DNA of 17,899 bases. It comes from JBCDIQ01 sp039024295. GTDB lineage: Bacteria; Bacteroidota; Bacteroidia; J057. The translations under genes were made by a program, and so were the position numbers. Shown here piece after piece: positions 6,380-13,514 of the stretch; positions within the stretch are counted from its first letter, which is position 1; each line of letters opens with the position of its first letter. The DNA is taken from positions 1 to 17,899 of the forward strand of contig JBCDIQ010000075.1 of NCBI GenBank assembly GCA_039024295.1. Direction: 5' to 3'. Under the pieces are notes generated by a model. That model saw only the letters and a list, made by a program, of their open reading frames with translations, did not search any database and was not told the origin of the DNA.

Positions 6380-8962
6380 ATGATTTATTTCCGGCTTGCA
6401 GGCCGCGTAGTGACAAGCCTCTTTTGCGTTTGGGGATGGGTACTGCTTACCATTCCAGTTCTGCATGCCCAGGCTGATCTCACTTATTACCTCCCGGAAG
6501 ATGTCAGCTATGACCAAAGGGTTCCTACCCCAAAAGAGGTCATGGGGTACGAACCAGGGGAATGGCATGTGACCCACGACCAGTTGATCTCCTACCTGAA
6601 GGTTCTTGCTGAGCAATCCGAAAGGATTACCCTCAAAGAAATAGGCCGGACCCACGAAAACCGTCCCCTGGTTCACTTGTACATCAGCAAACCGGATCAC
6701 ATCAACCGATTGGAAGAAATCCGGGAAGAACACCTCAAACTGAGCGATCCTGATGTTTCAGCATACCAGAACATTGGGCAGATGCCAGCTGTCGCATGGC
6801 TCGGATTTAGCATTCATGGAAATGAGGCTTCAGGCAGCAATGCAGCCCTTGTGGTGGCGTATCACCTGGCGGCCGCTACGGGAGAAGCCATCGAAAATTT
6901 ATTGGCAGAAACCGTCATTATCCTGGATCCCTGTTTCAATCCAGACGGACTCAACCGATTTACCAGTTGGGTAAATATGCACCGAAACCGAACACCTGTA
7001 ATTGACCCCGTTAGCCGGGAATTCAATGAAGTATGGCCCGGCGGGCGCACCAACCATTACTGGTTTGACCTGAACAGAGACTGGTTGCCGGCACGTCATC
7101 CTGAAAGTCAGGCTCGGCTGCGGGAGTTTCACCGATGGAAACCCAACCTGCTTACTGACCACCACGAAATGGGCCGAAACAGCACGTTCTTCTTTCAACC
7201 GGGAGTTCCTTCGCGAAACAATCCCCTGACGCCTAAGCGCGTATTTGAGTTGACAAAAGACCTTGCAGCATTTCACGCCAAAGCATTGGACAAGATTGGC
7301 TCACTGTATTACACCGAAGAGCAGTTTGACGATTTTTACTACGGAAAGGGATCTACCTACCCCGACATCAATGGAGGGATAGGGATTTTATTCGAACAGG
7401 CTTCCTCCAGGGGGCATATTCAGGATTCGGACCATGGCCCTCTATCCTTCCCATTCACCATTCGAAACCAGGTGACAACGGCCCTTTCCTCCTTGGAAGG
7501 GGTGTATGAACTCCACGACGACCTGTTGGAGTACCAGCGAACGTTTTTTAAAGAGGCCATGCAAAATGCCCAATCGAGTGGAACCAAGGCATGGATCATA
7601 GGCGGGTTACAGGATAAGGTAAGGACGTTTGAATTGGCAAAGCTGATGTTACATCATGATATCAAGCTGTATCTGCCTACCCGTGAGGTCAAGCAGGGGG
7701 GAAAAGTATTCAGGCCGAACGATAGCTTTATCGTACCTGCGGACCAGCCTCAATTTCGGCTGATCCAAGCTATGCTGGAAGAGCGAACGACTTTTACTGA
7801 CAGCATTTTTTATGACGTTTCTGCCTGGACCCTGCCATTGGCTTTTGGGGTTCCAATTGAGGCCATTTCTGGAAAAGGATTTGACCCTACCTTGAAAGGA
7901 ATAGAACTCACTGCCCCACCGGTTATTTCTGGGAGGAATGTAGGCGGCAAAAGCGAATATGCATATGTCTTCTCCTGGCACAGCACCCTTGCCCCCAAAA
8001 TGCTGTATGCCCTACAAAAGGAAGGAGTTATCTGCAAGGTGGCTACCAAACCCTTTTCTTTGAAGAATAAGACATTTCAGCCAGGCTCAATCCTGGTACC
8101 CCTGACTGCTCAACCCTTTCCTCCTTCGGAACTTTTCACTCGACTCAAAACACTCAGTGAGGCCTGTGGGGCAGATTTCTATTCGGTTGAAAGCGGATAT
8201 GCATCATCAGGGCCATCCTTAGGAAGCAATAGTTTCAAAAAGCTCACGGCACCAGTTCCCCTCATGCTGGTAGGTTCAGGGGTCCGGGCGTATGATGCGG
8301 GGGAAATATGGTACTTGCTGGATCAGCAAGTGGAAGTTCCCCTCACCATGGTAGATGCGGACCGGTTCGCAAGAGTTTCTCTCCAATCCTACACCCACCT
8401 GATCATGGTAAGTGGCAGCTACCGTCGGCTTAGTTCTGCCCAGGTAGACAAAATCCAAGAATGGGTTTCCAGGGGAGGCACCCTGATTGCAATGCGTTCG
8501 GCTGTGCAGTGGTTGGCCAACCAAGGCTTTGGCGACATTGAAGTCCAAACTCCCCCTAGGCCTGACAGCATCGGCCTTCGCCCCTATGGAAAAGCAAGTG
8601 AAGATCGGGGCGCCAATGTGATTGGTGGAGCCATTTTTGAAAGTATGCTCGACCTTACCCATCCCCTGGCATATGGATACGAGTCTCCCCAGCTGTTTAC
8701 CTTCAGAAATACGAGGCTGATCTTACCCGTAACCCAAAATCCCTACAACCATCCCGCAGTGTATGTACAATCTCCCCTTCGGGCAGGGTATGTCTCTGAC
8801 AGGAACCTAGCGGCATTGCCGGGGAGCATTCCTGTGAGTGTCCGTACCCTTGGAAGAGGTCGGTTGGTACTCATGACAGATAATCCCTGCTTTCGGGCAT
8901 TTTGGTTGGGAAGCCAGCGATTGTTTACCAATGCCCTGTTTTTCGGAGAAATGTTACGATAG
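6380..8962 (+). CDS. Secreted M14-family zinc carboxypeptidase with C-terminal amidotransferase-like region
   Basis: This is an 860-residue protein with a signal peptide ending VLHAQ (residue 31). The peptidase domain spans about 60-400. It has zinc ligands H146 and E149 in SIHGNEASG and H262 in LTDHHEMG, the substrate-carboxylate pair N232/R233 in DLNRDW, and the catalytic glutamate E339 in GILFEQASSRG. All the key residues that the broken M14 gene at 177-1785 has or should have are intact here. The region after about residue 630 (LMLVGSGVRAYDAGEIWYLLDQ, then LIMVSGSYRRLSSAQ and RGGTLIAM) resembles the class I glutamine amidotransferase-like fold often seen at the end of this Bacteroidota M14 group. 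I see no catalytic Cys in it, so it is probably a binding domain. It is co-directional with, and 12 bases after, the lipoprotein gene. Location is periplasmic or outer surface. Confidence 0.88.
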   Translation: MIYFRLAGRVVTSLFCVWGWVLLTIPVLHAQADLTYYLPEDVSYDQRVPTPKEVMGYEPGEWHVTHDQLISYLKVLAEQSERITLKEIGRTHENRPLVHLYISKPDHINRLEEIREEHLKLSDPDVSAYQNIGQMPAVAWLGFSIHGNEASGSNAALVVAYHLAAATGEAIENLLAETVIILDPCFNPDGLNRFTSWVNMHRNRTPVIDPVSREFNEVWPGGRTNHYWFDLNRDWLPARHPESQARLREFHRWKPNLLTDHHEMGRNSTFFFQPGVPSRNNPLTPKRVFELTKDLAAFHAKALDKIGSLYYTEEQFDDFYYGKGSTYPDINGGIGILFEQASSRGHIQDSDHGPLSFPFTIRNQVTTALSSLEGVYELHDDLLEYQRTFFKEAMQNAQSSGTKAWIIGGLQDKVRTFELAKLMLHHDIKLYLPTREVKQGGKVFRPNDSFIVPADQPQFRLIQAMLEERTTFTDSIFYDVSAWTLPLAFGVPIEAISGKGFDPTLKGIELTAPPVISGRNVGGKSEYAYVFSWHSTLAPKMLYALQKEGVICKVATKPFSLKNKTFQPGSILVPLTAQPFPPSELFTRLKTLSEACGADFYSVESGYASSGPSLGSNSFKKLTAPVPLMLVGSGVRAYDAGEIWYLLDQQVEVPLTMVDADRFARVSLQSYTHLIMVSGSYRRLSSAQVDKIQEWVSRGGTLIAMRSAVQWLANQGFGDIEVQTPPRPDSIGLRPYGKASEDRGANVIGGAIFESMLDLTHPLAYGYESPQLFTFRNTRLILPVTQNPYNHPAVYVQSPLRAGYVSDRNLAALPGSIPVSVRTLGRGRLVLMTDNPCFRAFWLGSQRLFTNALFFGEMLR

Positions 8963-9221
8963 GGAGATTTAACCTACCAATAACGCCCTGTGGTTTCAAA
9001 TACAGGGATTTATTGATCTCCCGACTCTCAAATCCCTATTTTTAGGGATTGTATCCTACTGTTATTCTGTGGATGTTTGAAACGCAGCAATGTCTTACCC
9101 AAAAGATAATTTGTGCAACAGCCATCAAAGCGCATACATTGATCTAGTGTCCATTGCCGAAAACTGGTTTGGGAGAGACCGGCAAGGGTGATGGACCTTT
9201 TTTATATGCCAAGCGAAGCGG
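8963..9221. other. Intergenic region after the M14 gene
   Basis: I see no convincing gene in these 259 bases. They contain the alternative hairpins at 9004-9050. A 33-codon frame, ATG 9090 to TGA 9191 on the plus strand, has no recognisable content. Together with the coiled-coil remnant (9222-9464) and the upstream region of the Uma2 gene this makes up the one long gene-poor stretch, 8963-9520. Confidence 0.5.
9004..9050 (+). repeat. Two mutually exclusive hairpins (AGGGATT/AATCCCT), possible terminator or operator
   Basis: AATCCCTA at 9031-9038 pairs perfectly with TAGGGATT at 9043-9050 across a TTTT loop. The overlapping AAATCCCT at 9030-9037 can instead pair perfectly with AGGGATTT at 9004-9011. 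It starts 42 bases after the M14 stop. No T-run follows the second stem, so a classical intrinsic terminator is not clearly supported. An inverted-repeat operator is equally possible. Confidence 0.5.
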
Positions 9222-9464
9222 TTAGCCTTTCCCTCTAGATTCTTTGCCCCTATCCAAAATGATCGGTTGAGGTTTAGCAGTAGATTGTTCAATAGCTTTG
9301 AATGCAATTTCCTTTACCTGCAGGGAAGCATCGTCCGCCTTGTGGGTGAGCGCATCTATGCGGGTCTGCTGCTCAGAAACTTTCGATTGAAGACTTTCGA
9401 TAGTGGCCGTTAATAATTGAATCTGGCTTTGTAAATCTTTCGTTTCGAGTATTAGGATAGGAAT
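9222..9464 (-). pseudogene. Start-less coiled-coil reading frame, probable 3' remnant of a gene
   Basis: On the minus strand a frame opens after a TGA at 9467-9465 and runs 80 codons to TAA at 9224-9222, with no ATG, GTG or usable TTG near its beginning. Its translation is coding-like: a heptad-rich stretch (LQSQIQLLTATIESLQSKV, then EQQTRIDALTHKADDASLQ), then VKEIAFKAIEQST, and a short basic tail. I read it as the C-terminal coiled coil of a longer protein whose 5' part has been lost. The sequence that would hold the missing part is now the promoter and start of the Uma2 gene. A start at ATA or ATT in a real small gene is the alternative. Family is not recognised. Confidence 0.45.
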
Positions 9465-9495
9465 TCAATGTTACACATTTACCTATCAAAATGCT

Positions 9496-9503
9496 TATCT
9501 TCG
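9496..9503 (+). promoter_or_regulatory. Possible -7 element for the Uma2 gene
   Basis: TATCTTCG at 9496-9503 matches TAnnTTTG at all but one position and lies 17 bases ahead of the ATG at 9521. No good TTG sits at the expected distance upstream, so support is partial. Confidence 0.3.
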
Positions 9504-9520
9504 TTTAAATCAAGTGCGCC

Positions 9521-10111
9521 ATGAAGATCACGGAATTGAGTCAACTGGATTTAAACGGTACCTATACCTATGCGGATTACCTTACGTGGCATTTCAAAGA
9601 ACGGATTGAACTATTGCGAGGCAGAATTACGCTAATGTCTCCGGCACCAGGTATGTATCACCAAAAGATATCTGGGAATTTGCACGGGATTTTGTGGAGC
9701 TTCTTGAGGAATCAGTCCTGTCAAGTTTTTTCTGCCCCCTTTGATGTACGTTTGCCAAGGGTTTCAAAGGGTTCTGAAGAAGTCATTTACACCGTCGTTC
9801 AGCCAGATATTAGCGTGATCTGTGATGAATCCAAGCTGGACGAACAAGGCTGTATAGGCGCACCGGATTTGGTGGTTGAAGTCTTGTGCCCGAGCAATTC
9901 TCGTAAGGAGATGAAAGATAAATTTGACCTGTATGAAGAAGCCGGTGTTCAGGAATATTGGTTGGTCGACCCCACCCATCGAAGCCTGACGCGATACGTA
10001 AGCAATTCAGAGGCAACCTTCATCGGCATGCGTCCTTTGACGGACGAAGATGTCTTCGTGACAGATTTATTTCCAGGGTTACAAGTAGACATGAAGGAGG
10101 TATTTGGGTAA
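9521..10111 (+). CDS. Uma2 family protein (DUF820, PD-(D/E)XK nuclease fold)
   Basis: This is a 196-residue protein of the usual Uma2 length. Family hallmarks are ERIELLRGRITLMSPAPGMYHQKI near the N-terminus (E30 as the first acidic residue), VVQPDISVICDES with the active-site-like D96, DLVVEVLCPSN with E120, and KFDLYEEAGVQEYWLVDP, which holds the conserved Y-x-x-x-G-x-x-E-Y-W-L-V-D-P block. These fit the restriction-endonuclease-like fold. The biological role of the family is unsettled, although proteins of this type are annotated as endonucleases. The gene is a single copy here with no toxin partner, transposase or restriction gene beside it. Immediately upstream on the other strand lies a degraded coiled-coil frame. 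Some variation in local composition may reflect acquisition, but I cannot measure it. Confidence 0.9.
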   Translation: MKITELSQLDLNGTYTYADYLTWHFKERIELLRGRITLMSPAPGMYHQKISGNLHGILWSFLRNQSCQVFSAPFDVRLPRVSKGSEEVIYTVVQPDISVICDESKLDEQGCIGAPDLVVEVLCPSNSRKEMKDKFDLYEEAGVQEYWLVDPTHRSLTRYVSNSEATFIGMRPLTDEDVFVTDLFPGLQVDMKEVFG

Positions 10112-10195
10112 AGATATTGCTATAAGACTCTCCCTAATTCACAAAAAATCCTACAAAAACTTCCATTTCCTCCCTTCTTTTCGTTACAAATACAT

Positions 10196-10783
10196 ATGGA
10201 ACAGTTCCAGGACCAACAATCTTTATACGACCACCTGAATCGGTTTATGCCCATCGCGGCAGATGAACTCGAACAGGCCATGCCGTATTTTGAGTCGCGG
10301 GAATTGGAAAAAGGCGAATATCTCGTCAAAGCAGGTCAAGTCTGCCGGGAAATTGCCTTCATTGCCGAAGGCATGGTCCGCTCCTATTACGAAATCAACG
10401 GAAAGGAAGTCACCCGATTTGTGCTGCTGCGCCACCGTTTCGTAACGGCCCTGGCAAGTTGCACCTCCGGGCAGCCCAGCCGAGAATACATCCAGGCCAT
10501 TGCTCCTTGCCGCCTGCTGGTCATCCCCTACCCTAAACTCCTCGAACTCTACGACCGCTTCCCCAACTGGAACCGCCTCGGTCGCCTCGTTGTGGAGCAA
10601 AGCCACGTAGAACTCGAAGAACGTATGCTCTCCCTACTTTCTCTCAATGCTGAAGAGCGTTATCAAGTCCTCAGCCTGGAACAACCGGAGTTGCTGCGCA
10701 ATGTCCCGCTGCAGTACATTGCTTCCATTCTGGGGATTAAGCCAGAGACACTGAGCAGGATAAGAAGGAAATTGTTGGTGTGA
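10196..10783 (+). CDS. Crp/Fnr-family transcriptional regulator
   Basis: This is a 195-residue regulator. Residues about 15-120 form a cyclic-nucleotide-binding-type beta-roll (LEKGEYLVKAGQVCREIAFIAEGMVRSYY), followed by the long dimerisation helix (about 126-150). A C-terminal winged-helix reads VPLQYIASILGIKPETLSRIRRKL, whose recognition helix PETLSRIRRKL is typical of the Bacteroidota Crp group. The classical cAMP-binding GE..RS.A phosphate cassette is not evident, and there is no Fe-S cysteine cluster, so the ligand is unknown. Codon use in the second half (10440-10620) is visibly richer in C-ending codons than in neighbouring genes. It lies 46 bases ahead of pepT on the same strand, but pepT appears to have its own promoter. 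Targets cannot be inferred. Confidence 0.88.
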   Translation: MEQFQDQQSLYDHLNRFMPIAADELEQAMPYFESRELEKGEYLVKAGQVCREIAFIAEGMVRSYYEINGKEVTRFVLLRHRFVTALASCTSGQPSREYIQAIAPCRLLVIPYPKLLELYDRFPNWNRLGRLVVEQSHVELEERMLSLLSLNAEERYQVLSLEQPELLRNVPLQYIASILGIKPETLSRIRRKLLV

Positions 10784-10794
10784 GATCACGGGCC

Positions 10795-10825
10795 TTTGAC
10801 TTCTCCCCCGCCCTCCCTACCTTTA
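10795..10825 (+). promoter_or_regulatory. Bacteroidota-type promoter for pepT
   Basis: TTTG at 10795-10798 is followed, after 19 bases, by TACCTTTA at 10818-10825, one mismatch from TAnnTTTG. The -7 element ends only 4 bases before the pepT ATG at 10830. Transcription would then begin at or next to the start codon, giving a leaderless message. Confidence 0.5.
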
Positions 10826-10829
10826 TTCC

Positions 10830-12077
10830 ATGACCACGACATACGTTCACACGGCGTTGAAGCGGTTTTTGCGCTACGCCCAAATAGATACACAGTCAGA
10901 TATTGCTTCGAAGACGATTCCTTCTACGATAAAGCAAAAAGACCTCGCCAAGGTGTTGGTGGAAGAACTCCATGAAATGGGGATTTCTGACGCGGAGATG
11001 GACGAATATGGTTATGTGTATGCCACTGTTCCGGCCAATACAGACAAGGAAGTGCCGGTGATCTGTTTTTGCTCGCATATGGACACCTCGCCGGATGCGA
11101 GTGGAACGGGGGTAAAGCCCATTGTGCATGAAAATTATACTGGAGGGGACATTGTCCTGCCGGACGATCCGAGTCAGGTGCTGAAACCCAGTGAGCACCC
11201 GGATTTGGGCAAGCAAATTGGCAGTGACATCATCACGGCGAGTGGTACAACCTTGCTGGGAGCGGATAACAAAGCGGGCCTGGCGGCCATCATGGATGCT
11301 GCGCATTTTCTGATGACGTATCCTGAGGTGAAGCATGGAAAGGTACGGTTGCTGTTTACCCCGGATGAGGAAATTGGCCGGGGAGCGGATAAGGTAGACA
11401 TCGAAAAATTAGGAGCTGATTTTGGCTACACCATCGACGGGGAAACGCGGGGCTCATTAGAGGATGAAACCTTCTCCGCCGACGGAGGTCGTATGATCAT
11501 TGAAGGACGTAGTGCCCACCCGGGATTTGCCAAAGGGCAAATGGAGAATGCGCTGAAAATCGCAGCGGAGATTGTGGCAAACCTGCCCAAGGATCGCCTT
11601 TCTCCCGAAAGCACAGAAGAAAAGGAAGGCTTTGTTCACCCGGTGAGCATGAACGGAACGGCCGAGCAAGCACAGATTGATTTTATCATCAGGGATTTTA
11701 CCGATGAAAACCTGGCCGCACATACGGCTGAATTGCGTCAAATCATGAATGAGGTGCTGAAAGCTTATCCACGTTCGACCGGGCGACTAGAAATAATCGA
11801 ACAGTATCGCAACATGAAAAAGGTCCTGGACCAACACCCTGAAGTAGTGGCAAATGCTGAGGAAGCGATCAGAAGGGCAGGTATTCAGGTGGTGAAGCGG
11901 AGCATTCGCGGAGGGACGGACGGCTCACGCCTCTCATATATGGGACTTCCCTGTCCGAACATTTTCGCAGGAGAGCATGCTTTTCATTCTAAATTGGAAT
12001 GGGTATCCCGCCAGGACATGGAAGCTTCAGCTCGCACCATCATTGAGCTATGCAAGGTGTGGGAAGAACGGTCTTAG
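10830..12077 (+). CDS. pepT: Peptidase T (tripeptide aminopeptidase, M20B)
   Basis: This is a 415-residue cytoplasmic di-zinc aminopeptidase that removes the N-terminal residue from tripeptides. M20 metal ligands are visible: H83 and the catalytic-support D85 in SHMDTSPDASG, the bridging D146 in LLGADNKAG, the general-base E180 and ligand E181 in FTPDEEIGRG, D203 in YTIDGE, and H386 in EHAFHSKLEW. PepT-specific stretches include the N-terminal LKRFLRYAQIDTQSD and RGGTDGSRLSYMGLPCPN, which contributes the lid-domain substrate residues. Length fits the family (about 405-415). The start at 10830 is the natural N-terminus and lies immediately after a promoter-like site. It is convergent with the barrel-like gene, with 10 bases between the stop codons. 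Confidence 0.96.
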   Translation: MTTTYVHTALKRFLRYAQIDTQSDIASKTIPSTIKQKDLAKVLVEELHEMGISDAEMDEYGYVYATVPANTDKEVPVICFCSHMDTSPDASGTGVKPIVHENYTGGDIVLPDDPSQVLKPSEHPDLGKQIGSDIITASGTTLLGADNKAGLAAIMDAAHFLMTYPEVKHGKVRLLFTPDEEIGRGADKVDIEKLGADFGYTIDGETRGSLEDETFSADGGRMIIEGRSAHPGFAKGQMENALKIAAEIVANLPKDRLSPESTEEKEGFVHPVSMNGTAEQAQIDFIIRDFTDENLAAHTAELRQIMNEVLKAYPRSTGRLEIIEQYRNMKKVLDQHPEVVANAEEAIRRAGIQVVKRSIRGGTDGSRLSYMGLPCPNIFAGEHAFHSKLEWVSRQDMEASARTIIELCKVWEERS

Positions 12078-12087
12078 GTGCTCAATT

Positions 12088-12765
12088 TTAGAAAAGCAAC
12101 ACCCCGATACCCAGTCGCATATTGATGCCCCAGGTTACATCTGAACCTGGATCAGACTCGCTACGCAAGGCCGAACCATTGGTCAAGATGTGCCCATTGG
12201 CCCATCTTAAGTCCCGCACATATGCCTCTTCTCTTTCAGAATCAGTAGGAATGAGTCCAAACGACAATCCGGTGTTAAAATCCAGTACGAGGAAACTCCA
12301 GTAAATCAGCTGGATACCAGTTCCTACCTCAAACTGGTGGGTGGTCAGGTCTTCTATTTCAAATTCACCCGCGTATTGATCCAAATCGTCGAAATCACCA
12401 CTAAAGAAACGGCCACTGCCGGAAGCCTTCCCATTTCTATACGTCAGAAATGTATATACTCCTTTTGGAGCCGAATACACCTTCTGACCATAAATTCGAA
12501 GGGTATATCCCACCGTTCGGGTGTTCATGAACAGGTCTTCTGAAGGGAAATTAAATGGCCTGTAACTCACATCATTAAATGAAACGGACAGGCTGAGGTT
12601 CCGGAGCAGCGCATATTCCGCTTCGAGGGTGTATCCATCTTTAAATAGCGGAATACTCAAATCAGTTTTCACAACAAGCCTTCTGCCCTGAAAGCCAGTA
12701 ACCTGCCCATGAACCAATTGGCACCCCATCAGTAGGACAAGGAAAAGCACATGGAGGATTTTCAT
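12088..12765 (-). CDS. Secreted barrel-like protein, third gene of the M48 operon
   Basis: This is a 225-residue protein with an N-terminal signal sequence (MKILHVLFLVLLMGC..., probable cleavage after LVHG before Q21). An LMGC at 12-15 could be read as a weak lipobox, but Met in that position is unusual. The mature part begins RRLVVKTDLSIPLFKDGYTLEAEYALLRNLSL in style, like DUF3575-type Bacteroidota proteins that start with a transmembrane strand pair. It continues with alternating strands and ends in MRLGIGVLLF, an aromatic C-terminus typical of barrels. Its ATG overlaps the stop of the upstream lipoprotein gene by 4 bases (ATGA), so the two are translationally coupled. Function is unknown. 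Its place in the operon suggests an outer-membrane partner of the lipoprotein and M48 protease. Confidence 0.68.
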   Translation of the reverse strand: MKILHVLFLVLLMGCQLVHGQVTGFQGRRLVVKTDLSIPLFKDGYTLEAEYALLRNLSLSVSFNDVSYRPFNFPSEDLFMNTRTVGYTLRIYGQKVYSAPKGVYTFLTYRNGKASGSGRFFSGDFDDLDQYAGEFEIEDLTTHQFEVGTGIQLIYWSFLVLDFNTGLSFGLIPTDSEREEAYVRDLRWANGHILTNGSALRSESDPGSDVTWGINMRLGIGVLLF

Positions 12766-13514
12766 TTCTTTCGGATTTTTTTCAAGACAGCAAAACTGTC
12801 ATAGGTGATAGAAGGAAGGTTGTGACGAGTAGGCTTGTCGCTGAAAGATCGAATCTCCCGATACACCACTTCTCCTGAAGTGACATCCACTACTGCAGTG
12901 TAAAAGACGGACTCAGCATTTACGTCGAATAAATAAATGAGCGTCGCAGGTGGAAAAACGCAGAGGAAAAGCCATACATAAGCTTCCGTAGGCCGTATTT
13001 CACTGTATACCCCATGAACGGCGAAATAGGGTGTACCATACACATTTGCCAAATGGCTCCACTGTGAACTGATGTTGGGAGCTTCTTCGAACACCCGATG
13101 AGTGGGAACCAATGCTTCCAGGCTGCTACTGCTTGGGCGTTTGATTTCTACTTCTTTCAGAAAATTAGACCCTAGGATTTGCGTCCGGAGGGGAAGCAAT
13201 TCATTGAAATACAGGACGTCATCTGACGTCAGTGACTCTGCATCCAACAAAACCATTTCTATGCCTGCTCGCTTTGCACTTTGTGCCAGCACTTTGTTGA
13301 ATACCTTTTCACTTTTATCACTGATCAGGTAGCGATTTTCTGCCCGTTTACGAACATCTGAGAGCCCTACGGAAGGCTCGATGCTCACGATTTTTTCCAC
13401 CTTAGGGGCTTTAGAATTGTAGGCTTCACTTTTTTGAATGTTCATTGAACTGTTGCAAGCTGTCAAGCAAAAAAGGAATGGCAGCAACAACCATGAAATA
13501 AAGCGGAGGTTCAT
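12762..13514 (-). CDS. Lipoprotein, second gene of the M48 operon
   Basis: This is a 250-residue predicted lipoprotein with signal MNLRFISWLL and lipobox LTAC ending at C20. The N-terminal part of the mature protein includes VRKRAENRYLISDKSEKVFNKVLAQSAKRAGIEMVLLDAESL, an alpha/beta stretch resembling substrate-independent periplasmic folds such as those in GNA1162/CsgG-type lipoproteins. That resemblance is weak. A hydrophobic patch, YVWLFLCVFPPATLIYLFDV (about 177-196), could be a membrane-associated hairpin, followed by VVDVTSGEVVYREIRSFSDK. Its ATG overlaps the M48 stop and its stop overlaps the next ATG, both as ATGA. An envelope role with the flanking protease and barrel protein is inferred. 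Function is unknown. Confidence 0.68.
   Translation of the reverse strand: MNLRFISWLLLPFLFCLTACNSSMNIQKSEAYNSKAPKVEKIVSIEPSVGLSDVRKRAENRYLISDKSEKVFNKVLAQSAKRAGIEMVLLDAESLTSDDVLYFNELLPLRTQILGSNFLKEVEIKRPSSSSLEALVPTHRVFEEAPNISSQWSHLANVYGTPYFAVHGVYSEIRPTEAYVWLFLCVFPPATLIYLFDVNAESVFYTAVVDVTSGEVVYREIRSFSDKPTRHNLPSITYDSFAVLKKIRKK

Noticed and set aside
6170..6733. 187-codon minus-strand frame opposite the lipoprotein and M14 starts
   Set aside because: The plus strand carries a lipobox, a signal peptide and M14 motifs. The minus frame has no recognisable feature.
9090..9191. 33-codon plus-strand frame in the intergenic region
   Set aside because: No family resemblance, no promoter or ribosome site, and a length expected by chance.
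9125..9307. 60-codon minus-strand frame overlapping the coiled-coil remnant
   Set aside because: It runs in a different frame over the more coding-like coiled-coil sequence, and its composition is that of a shadow frame.
9521..10111. Uma2 gene as part of a restriction or defence island
   Set aside because: No methyltransferase, helicase, toxin or mobile element gene is nearby; the neighbours are a Crp-type regulator, pepT and M14.
13215..13231. Palindromic pair of GACGTCA/TGACGTC inside the lipoprotein gene, looking like an operator
   Set aside because: It lies within a well-supported coding region, where codons for a T-S-D-D-V stretch explain it. It is far from any start.
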